Assembly (NCBI GenBank): GCA_030049955.1
Contig: JASIJX010000448.1
Coordinates: 1-18,046, forward strand
DNA length: 18,046 nucleotides
Origin: Acidobacteriaceae bacterium
GTDB taxonomy: Bacteria; Acidobacteriota; Terriglobia; Terriglobales; Acidobacteriaceae
Direction of reading: 5' to 3'
The notes beneath the pieces were generated by a model, which was not told the origin of the DNA, did no database searches, and saw only the letters and a list, made by a program, of their open reading frames with translations. The position numbers and the translations under genes were made by a program. Below, in pieces: positions 1 through 6,615 of this stretch. Each line of letters begins with the position of its first letter. Positions within the stretch are counted from its first letter, which is position 1.

Positions 1-20
1 AGGAGGCTCCTTCGCCGGCG

Positions 21-1376
21 GTGAGGAGGCCCAATATTGTTCTTTTCGTGGCGGATGAGGCACGTGCCGACTTTATCGGCGCATCCCGCGCCAATTACTT
101 CGCGAAGACGCCGAACCTCGACAAGCTTGCAGAGCGTGGCACAGTTTTTACCCATGCGGTGACCAATCAGCCACTCTGCTCTCCTGCGCGAGCCTGCATG
201 ATGACGGGCCGGTATGCGACCCAAACTGGCATGTGGAAATTGCCTCCGGGCGCGCAACTTCGCCGCGATCTTCCAACGTTGGCGACTGTTCTCAGGGCCA
301 GCGGCTACACAGCGAACTTCGTCGGCAAATGGCATCTGGCTCCGGTCGAAGCGGGAAACTCTGCGACCCTGGGCTTCGTGCGGCCAGAGGATCGAGGTGG
401 ATTTCTCGATTTTTGGGAGGGAGCAAATGTCCTTGAACTGACGTCACATCCCTATTACGGCACGATATGGGATGGTTCCGGGAACCCAATTACATACAGT
501 GACCAGTACAGAGTCGACTTTATTACAGACCGAGCAGTACGATTCCTCAAAACACCGCAGCAGAAGCCATTTCTGCTCTTTGTCTCGCAACTCGAGCCAC
601 ACTTCCAGAACGACCTGCATACGGTTGTCGGGCCCAGGGGCATGGCCGAGCACTTTAAGAATCCATATGTGCCGCCGGATCTGAGAGCTCTACCCGGAGT
701 TTGGCAGCAGCAACTCCCGGACTACTATGCAGCCGTGCAGAGTATCGATCACTCGGTCGGGCGCATTCTCCAAACACTCGAAGAACAGGGAATGCTGGAT
801 AACACTATCTTTATCTTTACCAGTGACCATGGCTGTCACTTCATGACTCGCGAGAACAACTACAAACGCACGCCGCATGATAGCTCAATCCGTGTTCCGC
901 TGGTCATGGCTGGTCCCGGAGTTCCGGCGGCACGCCGCATCGATGCCATCACGGGTAATATCAACCTCGCGCCCACGTCGTTGGAACTTTGCGGAGCCCA
1001 AATTCCTTCGTCAATGCAAGGCAGAAGCATGGTGGCGATGATGCGCGGACCGGATGGAGAAGCTGCGTGGAAAAATCGCGAGTTGATTCAGTTCAGCCAA
1101 ACGAACAATTACGGAATCGGCCGCGCCATTCGCACGCCGCACTGGACGTACAGCATTGCGAATCCGGCCGGAGGCTCCGACGTTCCCTATGCCTCGAAGT
1201 ACGGCGAATACGTGATGTTTGACAACGCATCCGACCCAGCACAGCTTGTCAATCTCTGCGGGCGCGTTGGATATGAGCAGCAGATCGCAGATTTGCGTCG
1301 CGAGTTGCTTGAGCTGATTGCATCTTCCGGCGATCCCGTTCCCGAGATTGTTCCCGCCGAGCTTCTCTATCCTTGA
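21..1376 (+). CDS. S1-family (formylglycine-dependent) sulfatase
   Basis: Predicted type I sulfatase, hydrolysing a sulfate ester, probably on a glycan given the neighbouring glycosidases. The sulfatase signature is at residues 53-64: C53-S-P-A-R, then M-T-G-R. C53 is the cysteine converted to formylglycine. Likely metal ligands are D12 (in VADEAR) and the D269-H270 pair in TSDHG. K103 and H105 (GKWH), K282 and H286 fit the substrate-sulfate-binding positions. The 451 residues cover a full catalytic domain. The GTG start at 21 is uncertain: AGGAGG at 1-6 lies 14 bases away, which is long for a ribosome binding site, and the frame stays open to the left edge, so the true start and any signal peptide may lie upstream. 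No export signal is visible in what is present. A formylglycine-generating enzyme would be needed and is not in the window. The family is confident; the substrate is unknown. Confidence 0.93.
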   Translation: MRRPNIVLFVADEARADFIGASRANYFAKTPNLDKLAERGTVFTHAVTNQPLCSPARACMMTGRYATQTGMWKLPPGAQLRRDLPTLATVLRASGYTANFVGKWHLAPVEAGNSATLGFVRPEDRGGFLDFWEGANVLELTSHPYYGTIWDGSGNPITYSDQYRVDFITDRAVRFLKTPQQKPFLLFVSQLEPHFQNDLHTVVGPRGMAEHFKNPYVPPDLRALPGVWQQQLPDYYAAVQSIDHSVGRILQTLEEQGMLDNTIFIFTSDHGCHFMTRENNYKRTPHDSSIRVPLVMAGPGVPAARRIDAITGNINLAPTSLELCGAQIPSSMQGRSMVAMMRGPDGEAAWKNRELIQFSQTNNYGIGRAIRTPHWTYSIANPAGGSDVPYASKYGEYVMFDNASDPAQLVNLCGRVGYEQQIADLRRELLELIASSGDPVPEIVPAELLYP

Positions 1377-1380
1377 TAAA

Positions 1381-1401
1381 ACCGCGATGATAAAACGCGG
1401 T
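1381..1401. other. Small hairpin after the sulfatase stop
   Basis: ACCGCG (1381-1386) pairs with CGCGGT (1396-1401) around a 9-base A-rich loop, five bases after the sulfatase stop codon. No T-run follows, so it is not a convincing rho-independent terminator on either strand. A second 7-bp stem, CGCTTGC (1465-1471) with GCAAGCG (1489-1495), lies further along the 191-base spacer before the GH36-like gene. Either could be mRNA structure at an operon junction or chance. Confidence 0.25.
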
Positions 1402-1554
1402 CATATCACGCAGGGGAAAAAAGCAAGCTTCGCTGTTCGCATTTAAGATAGCCCTTCCCGCTGACGCTTGCGGGCCAGCGCTGCAAGAGCAAGCGGTGAA
1501 CCTTAGCCCAAGCCTGCTGTCAAATACGTAAACCAGGCAACATTCCAACCCTCC

Positions 1555-1560
1555 GAGGAG
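1555..1560 (+). promoter_or_regulatory. Ribosome binding site fixing the GTG start of the GH36-like gene
   Basis: GAGGAG ends seven bases before the GTG at 1568. This supports the GTG start over the in-frame ATG at 1664, which has no Shine-Dalgarno-like sequence ahead of it. Confidence 0.7.
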
Positions 1561-1567
1561 ATCTAAG

Positions 1568-3775
1568 GTGCACAACACGGGGAACTCAATCGCTCAACCT
1601 AAGATTCCCAAGATATTCGGGTGTGTACGGCGTCTGGGGCACACCTGCGTTCCTCCGCAATACATGTGCGTACTTTTCCTATTACTGTCCGTCATCCTGA
1701 CGTCTACAACTGCGCTACACGCAAGCAGCCAAGACCGTCAACAAAGCTCTACACAAACCGTCTGGACGATGGACAACGGGCTCGTCCGACGTCAGTTATC
1801 CTTTAGCAATACGAGCGGCTTATTAACTACGAGTTGGAAAAATCTTGTCGACGGCAAAGAGTTTATTGATCCTTCACTTGACACGATGAGCGATTATTGT
1901 CATGAATTCCGGTTCGAGGCAGATGGGCATCCTTACACGGGCACCGCTACAGATTTCAACTTGATCGGAGCTCGTCAGCATATCGAAGCCTCAGGTGATC
2001 GGATGCTCGACCTATCGCTATCATCTAAAGACGGGAGAGTCGAAGTAGTCGCGCATTATGTACTTCCAAACGGAATGACGGCAGTGCGCCAGTATCTAAC
2101 GATTCGCAATGTTTCAAATACGCCGGTAACGCTTACACATCTAACCATTGCATGCGCGGCAATCGAGCCGGCGAAGCCCGCCAATTTGATAGCTTACGGG
2201 GGCTATGGCGAGCAGCCACGAGAGATATTTTTTACTGGTCGGGCGGACGATGTCGCAATTTTGCTGGAGAACGCAATTACTGGAGATGGTGTCGCCTCGC
2301 TCAGCGAGGTGCCTGGTTATCTTAAACGAGCTGAGGTTGGCGTTTTGGGCAAATGGTATTCGTGGCAACCCGGCATAAGCCTAATGTATGACACGGACTT
2401 AGTTCCATTTGAGCAAGTAGTTGCTCCAAACCAAGTCTTTAATACTGCAGCGGTATCCTTTCTTCTCTACCGTCGTGGTACTAGTCAGGATCCTCACTGG
2501 CTCATCCCGACATATGTCTCTCAAGTCATCGCTCGACCTACGGCGCCTCGGCCTCCAGAATGGATGTACAACACATGGGAGCCGTTTCATAAGACAGTTA
2601 ACTCCAAGGAGCTTATCGATGTTGAAAAGAAAGCCGCCGAAATGGGCCTTGGCATATTTGTGATTGATGATGGATGGGAACAGATGTACGGTGATAACAC
2701 GGTAGATACTCATAAATTTCCTGAGGGCCTCGAACCTGAGCTTAAGTTGGCGCAGAAATCGGGCATGCAATTCGGACTTTGGTCGCCTGTGGCTTTGATT
2801 AGCAAAAACGCCCCCGTATATAAAAACCACCCGGAATGGGCCTGCCACGACAGAAATGGTCAACCAAAGTTGTCACAGGGGGCCGGGGTTGTGATGGACC
2901 TCACTTCACCATACAAGGACGCCGTTTTCGCGAGACTGTCAGACCTGATTCGCAAATATCATCTGGGTTACATAAAGCTCGATTTTACGACCGCTTTCAA
3001 TGCTTATGGCGAGGAGCCGGGCTGCTATGAGACGGTGGCAGGCCAGAAATCAAGAGGAACGTCATACATTGGGAATTATGAAGCTCTAGATGAAATTGCT
3101 GGTCGGCTTCATAGCCAATTCCCTGGTCTGTTGATTGACTATACCTTCGAACTATGGGGCAAGAAGGAGTTGATCGACTATGGATTAATAAAGTACGCGG
3201 ACCTCGACTGGATGAGCAATGTGCAGGACCACGGGCCCACGGACGCCGGCTCCAAGGCTGCGCGCGATCTGCTCTATCAACGGGCTATGGTCATGCCTGT
3301 CGAAACGATGTTGATCGGGAATTTGCAAGCGGAAGCTGGACCATGGGAGGTGCAGGCTGCGACCGAGATGGGATCATATCCTCTCTTGCTTGGGGACCTC
3401 CGAAAACTCTCACCGGCTGATGTAGTTCACTATCGGGAGTGGGTATCACGATTTCGATCACTCCGGTCTCGGGTCCCATTGAACCAGTCCTTTTTTCCGC
3501 TAGGGTCGTGGAGGCAACCGCGCAGTAATGCGTGGGACGGCTTCGCGAGATTTGCACGGACGGGTGAGGGAATTATCGTCCTGTTTAGAAACGACTCCGT
3601 AGCGAGGCATATATCTTTTCAGATTCCCGGGTTTCCTGATGGTGACTACAAGATGACGATGTGGACGAGTGACAACAGCACCAGCGTCAGTGGACTTGAG
3701 TTACGAGCGGGCTATTCCGTTGTTCTGGATAGCGGCCCCGTGACAATTCTCGAGCTAACTAAGCCGGAAAGGTGA
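1568..3775 (+). CDS. GH36-like (clan GH-D) exported glycosidase, alpha-galactosidase-related
   Basis: 735-residue retaining glycosidase related to GH36 alpha-galactosidases. A long n-region precedes a hydrophobic signal core at about residues 33-52 (MCVLFLLLSVILTSTTALHA), so Sec export is likely. A beta-sandwich domain fills about residues 55-325. The (beta/alpha)8 barrel then begins with WMYNTWEPF, where GH36 has NNWEA. FVIDDGW (D367-D368-G369-W370) and FGLW match GH36. YIKLD ends in D472, the expected nucleophile (KWD in typical members). A small C-terminal beta-domain closes the protein. Several GH36 signatures are altered: the CSSGGGR segment is replaced by ELWGKKE, and the WTSDNTD segment reads W548-M-S-N551-V-Q-D554, so the usual acid/base aspartate position holds asparagine. 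Specificity may therefore not be simple alpha-galactoside. The gene is AT-richer than the GxGYxYP gene (bases 1801-1860 hold 25 G+C of 60). It ends 13 bases from the convergent integrase remnant. Confidence 0.85.
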   Translation: MHNTGNSIAQPKIPKIFGCVRRLGHTCVPPQYMCVLFLLLSVILTSTTALHASSQDRQQSSTQTVWTMDNGLVRRQLSFSNTSGLLTTSWKNLVDGKEFIDPSLDTMSDYCHEFRFEADGHPYTGTATDFNLIGARQHIEASGDRMLDLSLSSKDGRVEVVAHYVLPNGMTAVRQYLTIRNVSNTPVTLTHLTIACAAIEPAKPANLIAYGGYGEQPREIFFTGRADDVAILLENAITGDGVASLSEVPGYLKRAEVGVLGKWYSWQPGISLMYDTDLVPFEQVVAPNQVFNTAAVSFLLYRRGTSQDPHWLIPTYVSQVIARPTAPRPPEWMYNTWEPFHKTVNSKELIDVEKKAAEMGLGIFVIDDGWEQMYGDNTVDTHKFPEGLEPELKLAQKSGMQFGLWSPVALISKNAPVYKNHPEWACHDRNGQPKLSQGAGVVMDLTSPYKDAVFARLSDLIRKYHLGYIKLDFTTAFNAYGEEPGCYETVAGQKSRGTSYIGNYEALDEIAGRLHSQFPGLLIDYTFELWGKKELIDYGLIKYADLDWMSNVQDHGPTDAGSKAARDLLYQRAMVMPVETMLIGNLQAEAGPWEVQAATEMGSYPLLLGDLRKLSPADVVHYREWVSRFRSLRSRVPLNQSFFPLGSWRQPRSNAWDGFARFARTGEGIIVLFRNDSVARHISFQIPGFPDGDYKMTMWTSDNSTSVSGLELRAGYSVVLDSGPVTILELTKPER

Positions 3776-3788
3776 TCGCACCGATATG

Positions 3789-4385
3789 TTACCAGTAGAC
3801 GATCGTGACGGCGGGTCGGAAGGCAGATCCGAGAGACATAACAGCTTCCGGTCGGAATACGTGAAGTGATGTTTGGACTAGCCACCCGCACCATTTAATT
3901 ACATCCTCGACGGTCACGTCCTCGGGATACTTGGCCCTGCAGATTTGGCGAAAGGTTTTCGTGATCAGCGTGTATTTTTCAAGACTATCGTCGCTGCGGT
4001 GCGGCAGGTCCTCATGCTTTTCAAGGAACGACGCGGCCAGTGCGGCGAGGGTCTTACGGTTGTCTTTCACGGCTGGCTGCTCGTGCTCGATGGTGAGCCC
4101 AGCCGCCTCCGCCGCTCGGATGGCTTCCACCTTTTTCTCGGCTTGCTTCTCAGCAGCCTTGAACTTAGACAGGGCCTGTGTCGGGTCATTGCCCAGGTCG
4201 GTGTAGACCGGGCGCTTTCCGTCGTAGCGCAGAATCTGATAGCGGCCCTGCGGAGCTTCAATTTCCTGTCCGCCGACGAGCACGTAGGGATGCTTGATTT
4301 TGCCGTTCGGGGTCTTAACGATCTTGCCGCGCCGCCAGCCCTTTTCGAGCTTGGCGTAGCGCACCAGGGTGAAAGTAGAGTTCAA
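3789..4385 (-). pseudogene. Truncated tyrosine recombinase (integrase), N-terminal part only
   Basis: A 198-residue product reading leftward. Its opening (FTLVRYAKLEKGWRRG, then NGKIKHPYVLVGG, then GRYQILRYDGKRPVYTDLG) resembles the N-terminal region of phage/island tyrosine recombinases common in Acidobacteria. Next come a lysine/alanine-rich helical stretch (about residues 88-115) and a SAM-like core-binding domain (about 125-170, KTLAALAASFLEKHE to DVIKWCGWL). After about residue 170 the similarity fades and the frame stops at 198. The whole catalytic domain with its R-H-R-Y residues is missing, where relatives run to roughly 400 residues. I see no clear continuation in the other minus frames before the GH36-like gene. 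The 5' end is intact: a TTG start at 4385 preceded by AAGGAG at seven bases. Function is lost; it is best read as the remnant of the enzyme that used the adjacent tRNA-Ser attachment site. Confidence 0.72.
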
Positions 4386-4392
4386 TCTGAGT

Positions 4393-4398
4393 CTCCTT
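4393..4398 (-). promoter_or_regulatory. Ribosome binding site for the integrase remnant (TTG start)
   Basis: On the minus strand AAGGAG lies seven bases upstream of a TTG codon. It fixes the non-ATG start, and it shows that the 5' end of the integrase gene survives although its 3' half is gone. Confidence 0.6.
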
Positions 4399-4481
4399 TT
4401 GCTCTCTAATACCCATGGGCTTGTGTTTTCGAGCTATATCTAGCTAAGCTTGCTAAGCCGTTTGTTTAGAGCGCAAATAGA

Positions 4482-4501
4482 GAATCCCCCTCTCTCCGCC
4501 A
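4482..4501 (+). repeat. tRNA-Ser 3'-end fragment: probable attR of an integrated element
   Basis: GAATCCCCCTCTCTCCGCCA has exactly the geometry of a bacterial tRNA 3' end: the last four T-loop bases (GAAT), a 5-base T-stem strand (CCCCC), a 7-base acceptor strand (TCTCTCC), discriminator G and CCA. The acceptor strand implies a tRNA starting GGAGAGA, as many tRNA-Ser genes do. The bases upstream (4411-4481) do not fold into the rest of a tRNA and no GGAGAG start is present, so this is a fragment and not a gene. Tyrosine recombinases often integrate into tRNA 3' ends and leave an intact tRNA at one end and such a fragment at the other. With the fragment on + and the integrase gene to its left, the element should extend leftward from here. 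The matching intact tRNA lies outside the window. Confidence 0.68.
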
Positions 4502-4540
4502 TGAGTCAGGCACTTTTAAATCAATAACTTAACTTCTCAG

Positions 4541-4563
4541 AATAGCCGGACTTTCGGGCTATT
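4541..4563. other. Hairpin near the attachment scar
   Basis: AATAGCC (4541-4547) and GGCTATT (4557-4563) are perfect 7-bp arms. Two more pairs form inside after one G-G mismatch, leaving a CTT loop. No T-run follows on either strand, so a simple terminator is not supported. It could be a recombinase or regulator site, or a remnant structure. Confidence 0.3.
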
Positions 4564-4592
4564 TCCACATGACAGTTCCACTAGAGAATTTT

Positions 4593-4604
4593 TCTCCGCG
4601 GAGA
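4593..4604. promoter_or_regulatory. 12-bp perfect palindrome TCTCCGCGGAGA
   Basis: A perfect palindrome of 12 bases, of the form a dimeric DNA-binding protein could recognise. It is 215 bases beyond the regulator's stop codon and not near an evident start codon, so a promoter role is unsupported. Confidence 0.2.
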
Positions 4605-4818
4605 CAATCTGTCCTCTTGTGCCCTATTCTCACTCTTCGCTTGCAGAAATGCGGCGGATCATGCATTTGCTCTGGCGCACATACCAAGCCCTTCACAAAA
4701 TACCGGGCGGCCAGCTGTGGCGAAGCGAGGTTTATGGTCAGTTAGAAATCAGCGGCAGTCTATAGAGGGAGAGAAGACCCTATGGAATTAATTGATGGAT
4801 TCAATATGAAGCATCTGT

Positions 4819-6300
4819 TCACCAAACTTCACAAGATCCCGCAGGGTGAAGTCGAAAAGTTATGACTGTAGGATTCTCGTATCCTCCAGGCAAAGATGTT
4901 AGTTTAATCAGAGCTTCAAAAGGTGTTACCTTAGTGCCTGTTTTATGGCCTAATGCGCTCAACATAGTTTGCAACCGCTGGGGGTCTGTAAGCATGTCAC
5001 CTGCCGCTTGGGTCGCTGGCATATTTAGCCCTTCGGCGAGCACAACCAGTTCGGGACCGGTACAGCCCTTTAGAAGAGCCACTAGTCCATAGCTATCAAA
5101 TTCTTTTTGATTTCTGCCGACGGCATCAAGAAGTGTAGGAATGGCGTATGCATCAGCTTCATGGGCTTGAGGATGGCGATTTCTGAATAAAAGCGCGCCT
5201 GAGTGGGGGTCTTTGTCGAGTACGAAGTTGAGGTGGGGCTCAAATACTTCAACCCAAGGGTTAGAACGACGGCTACCAATCACAAAAGCATTCTTGTAAC
5301 GAAAGAAATCGTCGTTATCCCTAGCGAATTGAAGCCTTATGCGGCCGCCAAATTCCTTTGCAAGAATGGCTAACTGTACACTGATCGAGAGGTCGGCTGG
5401 ACTTGTAACACGCGTTTTGACAAGTTCGCTGAATTTGTCATTTCGCACCCCGAGATACTTTTGACTGAGATAATCCCCTAGGTGCAAATCATGGCCGCCC
5501 GCGGTCTGCCAAGCTCCCAAGCCGGAATCCGCATAAACGACCCTGAGTTCTTCATCTGGGCGATCGAAGAACTGGCCCCAAAAATCTTGAAGCTCCACAT
5601 TCCGCTGGACGACCGGAGAGTTCTTGCCGCTTTTCAGCAGAATTCTGGTCAATGCAATTGAAGTCACTACTGTGATCAGAAAAAAAGCCATGAGCGGTGC
5701 CCAATATCGGATCAGTGGATGCCGCTCTTGCGGTGTAATCAGCGGATGCCGCTCTTGCGAAGTAGTGTCGGGGCCTTTAATTGCCCGCGGCACCACCGGC
5801 GCATCGTGCGGAGCCCCGAAACGCGGACTAAATTCAGGGACATATGTTCCCTTAGGTACTGTAATGACGATCGGCTCTTCGATTCCCTCCGTCGCGAAGT
5901 ATTTCCCTAGCCGCTCTCTGAGTTCGCGCGCGCGGACCCGGACAATATTGTCGTCCGCCGGGTTGTAGTCCGGCTTGCGGCCAAGCACGTCTGCGCCAAT
6001 GCTCTGTTCTTTGATTCTCCCAGCCCGCCCGCTCAATGCATGGTCGCAAATGTAGAGCAAGAAGGCTTGCATTGCGGGTGCTCCGCAAAATGCTCCACTA
6101 TTGATTACTCGCTGAACCAACTGACTTTGGTCCGTCGCCCCCAAGAGCGGACCAACGCCGTCCAGATTCGACCTCGGATGCTCCTCAAGGCGTCTCACAA
6201 TCGCGTATCTTACTGTAAAGTGCCTGTAAACACAAGGCTTGATTGCGGTTAATTTGCGCATGCCACTATACGAGACGAGTGAGGATGACCTCAAATGCAT
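4819..6300 (-). CDS. One-pass transmembrane regulator, acidobacterial type (ToxR/CadC-like layout)
   Basis: 493 residues, divergent from the TonB-dependent receptor gene. Residues about 55-155 form a cytoplasmic domain widespread in Acidobacteria (FLLYICDHALSGRAGRIKEQ, IGADVLGRKPDYNP, IVRVRARELRERLGKYF, PKGTYVPEF). It is usually annotated as winged-helix or regulator-like and often precedes sensory or repeat domains. A positively flanked linker follows, holding a 9-residue tandem repeat (180-197). One membrane helix spans about 201-223 (APLMAFFLITVVTSIALTRIL). The last 270 residues should lie in the periplasm. They form an uncharacterised domain (FWGQFFDRPDEELRVVYADSG, then LHLGDYLSQKYLGV, then ELVVLAEGLNMPATQAAGDML) seen next to receptors in this phylum. 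The ATG at 6300 has GGGAG at six bases. Control of the divergent receptor operon is inferred from position only; DNA binding is not proven by any motif I can see. Confidence 0.75.
   Translation of the reverse strand: MHLRSSSLVSYSGMRKLTAIKPCVYRHFTVRYAIVRRLEEHPRSNLDGVGPLLGATDQSQLVQRVINSGAFCGAPAMQAFLLYICDHALSGRAGRIKEQSIGADVLGRKPDYNPADDNIVRVRARELRERLGKYFATEGIEEPIVITVPKGTYVPEFSPRFGAPHDAPVVPRAIKGPDTTSQERHPLITPQERHPLIRYWAPLMAFFLITVVTSIALTRILLKSGKNSPVVQRNVELQDFWGQFFDRPDEELRVVYADSGLGAWQTAGGHDLHLGDYLSQKYLGVRNDKFSELVKTRVTSPADLSISVQLAILAKEFGGRIRLQFARDNDDFFRYKNAFVIGSRRSNPWVEVFEPHLNFVLDKDPHSGALLFRNRHPQAHEADAYAIPTLLDAVGRNQKEFDSYGLVALLKGCTGPELVVLAEGLNMPATQAAGDMLTDPQRLQTMLSALGHKTGTKVTPFEALIKLTSLPGGYENPTVITFRLHPAGSCEVW
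5711..5764 (-). repeat. 27-bp tandem duplication inside the regulator gene
   Basis: Two adjacent 27-base units (5711-5737 and 5738-5764) differ at only three positions. They encode TSQERHPLI and TPQERHPLI just before the membrane helix. The length is a multiple of three, so the frame is kept. It looks like a recent slippage or duplication event in the juxtamembrane linker. Confidence 0.85.
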
Positions 6301-6615
6301 TAAGAACTCCCGGGCGCAGGCTCAGAGCCGTGGATTTCAATGAGTTATGAAACTGTCGGTCGATTGGGAGGGGCGTTAAAACCGGTTAGGTCTATCTGAT
6401 CCTCCCAATTTACGGTTATTCACTGTACAAATTCCCGCGCGCTACCTAGGATTCGTGCTGCCTGGGGATGGCGGGAAGAGAAATTCATCAGGTCTACACC
6501 TGAAGAAAACTAAAGGGTTCTATGGTGATGATCTGAACGACCTGCAGCCGGGTAACAACGATATCCGATCCAGAAGACGGCAATCATTTCGTGCAATTCA
6601 GGAGGCAGCGGAAAA
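6301..6615. other. Divergent intergenic region between regulator and receptor
   Basis: 315 bases that must contain the promoters of both divergent genes. Visible items are the regulator's GGGAG ribosome binding site (minus strand, just right of 6300), a 9-bp inverted repeat (6363-6409) and the receptor's AGGAGG at 6600-6605. I could not identify a convincing -35/-10 pair. No coding frame here is supported. Confidence 0.5.
6363..6409. promoter_or_regulatory. Inverted repeat, candidate operator between divergent genes
   Basis: ATTGGGAGG (6363-6371) and CCTCCCAAT (6401-6409) are perfect 9-bp inverted arms separated by 29 bases. The 8-bp palindrome AACCGGTT (6380-6387) lies in the spacer. The site starts 63 bases upstream of the regulator's start codon and ends about 206 bases upstream of the receptor's. 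It could bind a dimeric regulator, possibly the divergent gene's product, or fold in a transcript leader. No experimental basis. Confidence 0.4.

Larger units (their letters stand above)
4386..4818. other. Non-coding stretch between integrase remnant and regulator
   Basis: 433 bases with no convincing gene. It contains the integrase ribosome binding site, a period-9 direct repeat GCTAAGC (4443-4449 and 4452-4458), the tRNA-like attachment scar (4482-4501), a hairpin (4541-4563) and a 12-bp perfect palindrome (4593-4604). From about 4605 to 4818 I see no recognisable element. A 38-codon ATG reading frame at 4649-4765 has no ribosome binding site and no recognised motif. Confidence 0.6.

Noticed and set aside
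1561..1567. ATCTAAGG shared just before the start codons at 1568 and 10331 as a common control element
   Set aside because: An 8-base match that overlaps purine-rich ribosome binding regions is easily explained by chance.
1249..1578. 109-residue minus-strand open frame over the sulfatase end and spacer
   Set aside because: It overlaps the conserved sulfatase C-terminus and the ribosome binding site of the next gene. Its product is cysteine/arginine-rich with no recognisable domain.
2399..2863. 154-residue minus-strand open frame inside the GH36-like gene
   Set aside because: It lies opposite the most conserved part of the GH36-like barrel and has no recognisable family, so it is a shadow frame.
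3945..4409. 154-residue plus-strand open frame opposite the integrase remnant
   Set aside because: The opposite strand carries clear recombinase N-terminal motifs with a good ribosome binding site. This frame is its antisense shadow.
4411..4501. A complete tRNA-Ser gene, suggested by TTGCTAA (an anticodon-loop-like string) at 4450-4456 and the perfect 3' end
   Set aside because: The 5' acceptor strand, the D-arm, the T-stem partner and a paired anticodon stem are all missing. Only the last 20 bases fit a tRNA.
4649..4765. 38-codon ATG frame in the non-coding stretch after the attachment scar
   Set aside because: No ribosome binding site, no known small-protein motif, and too short to stand on its own.
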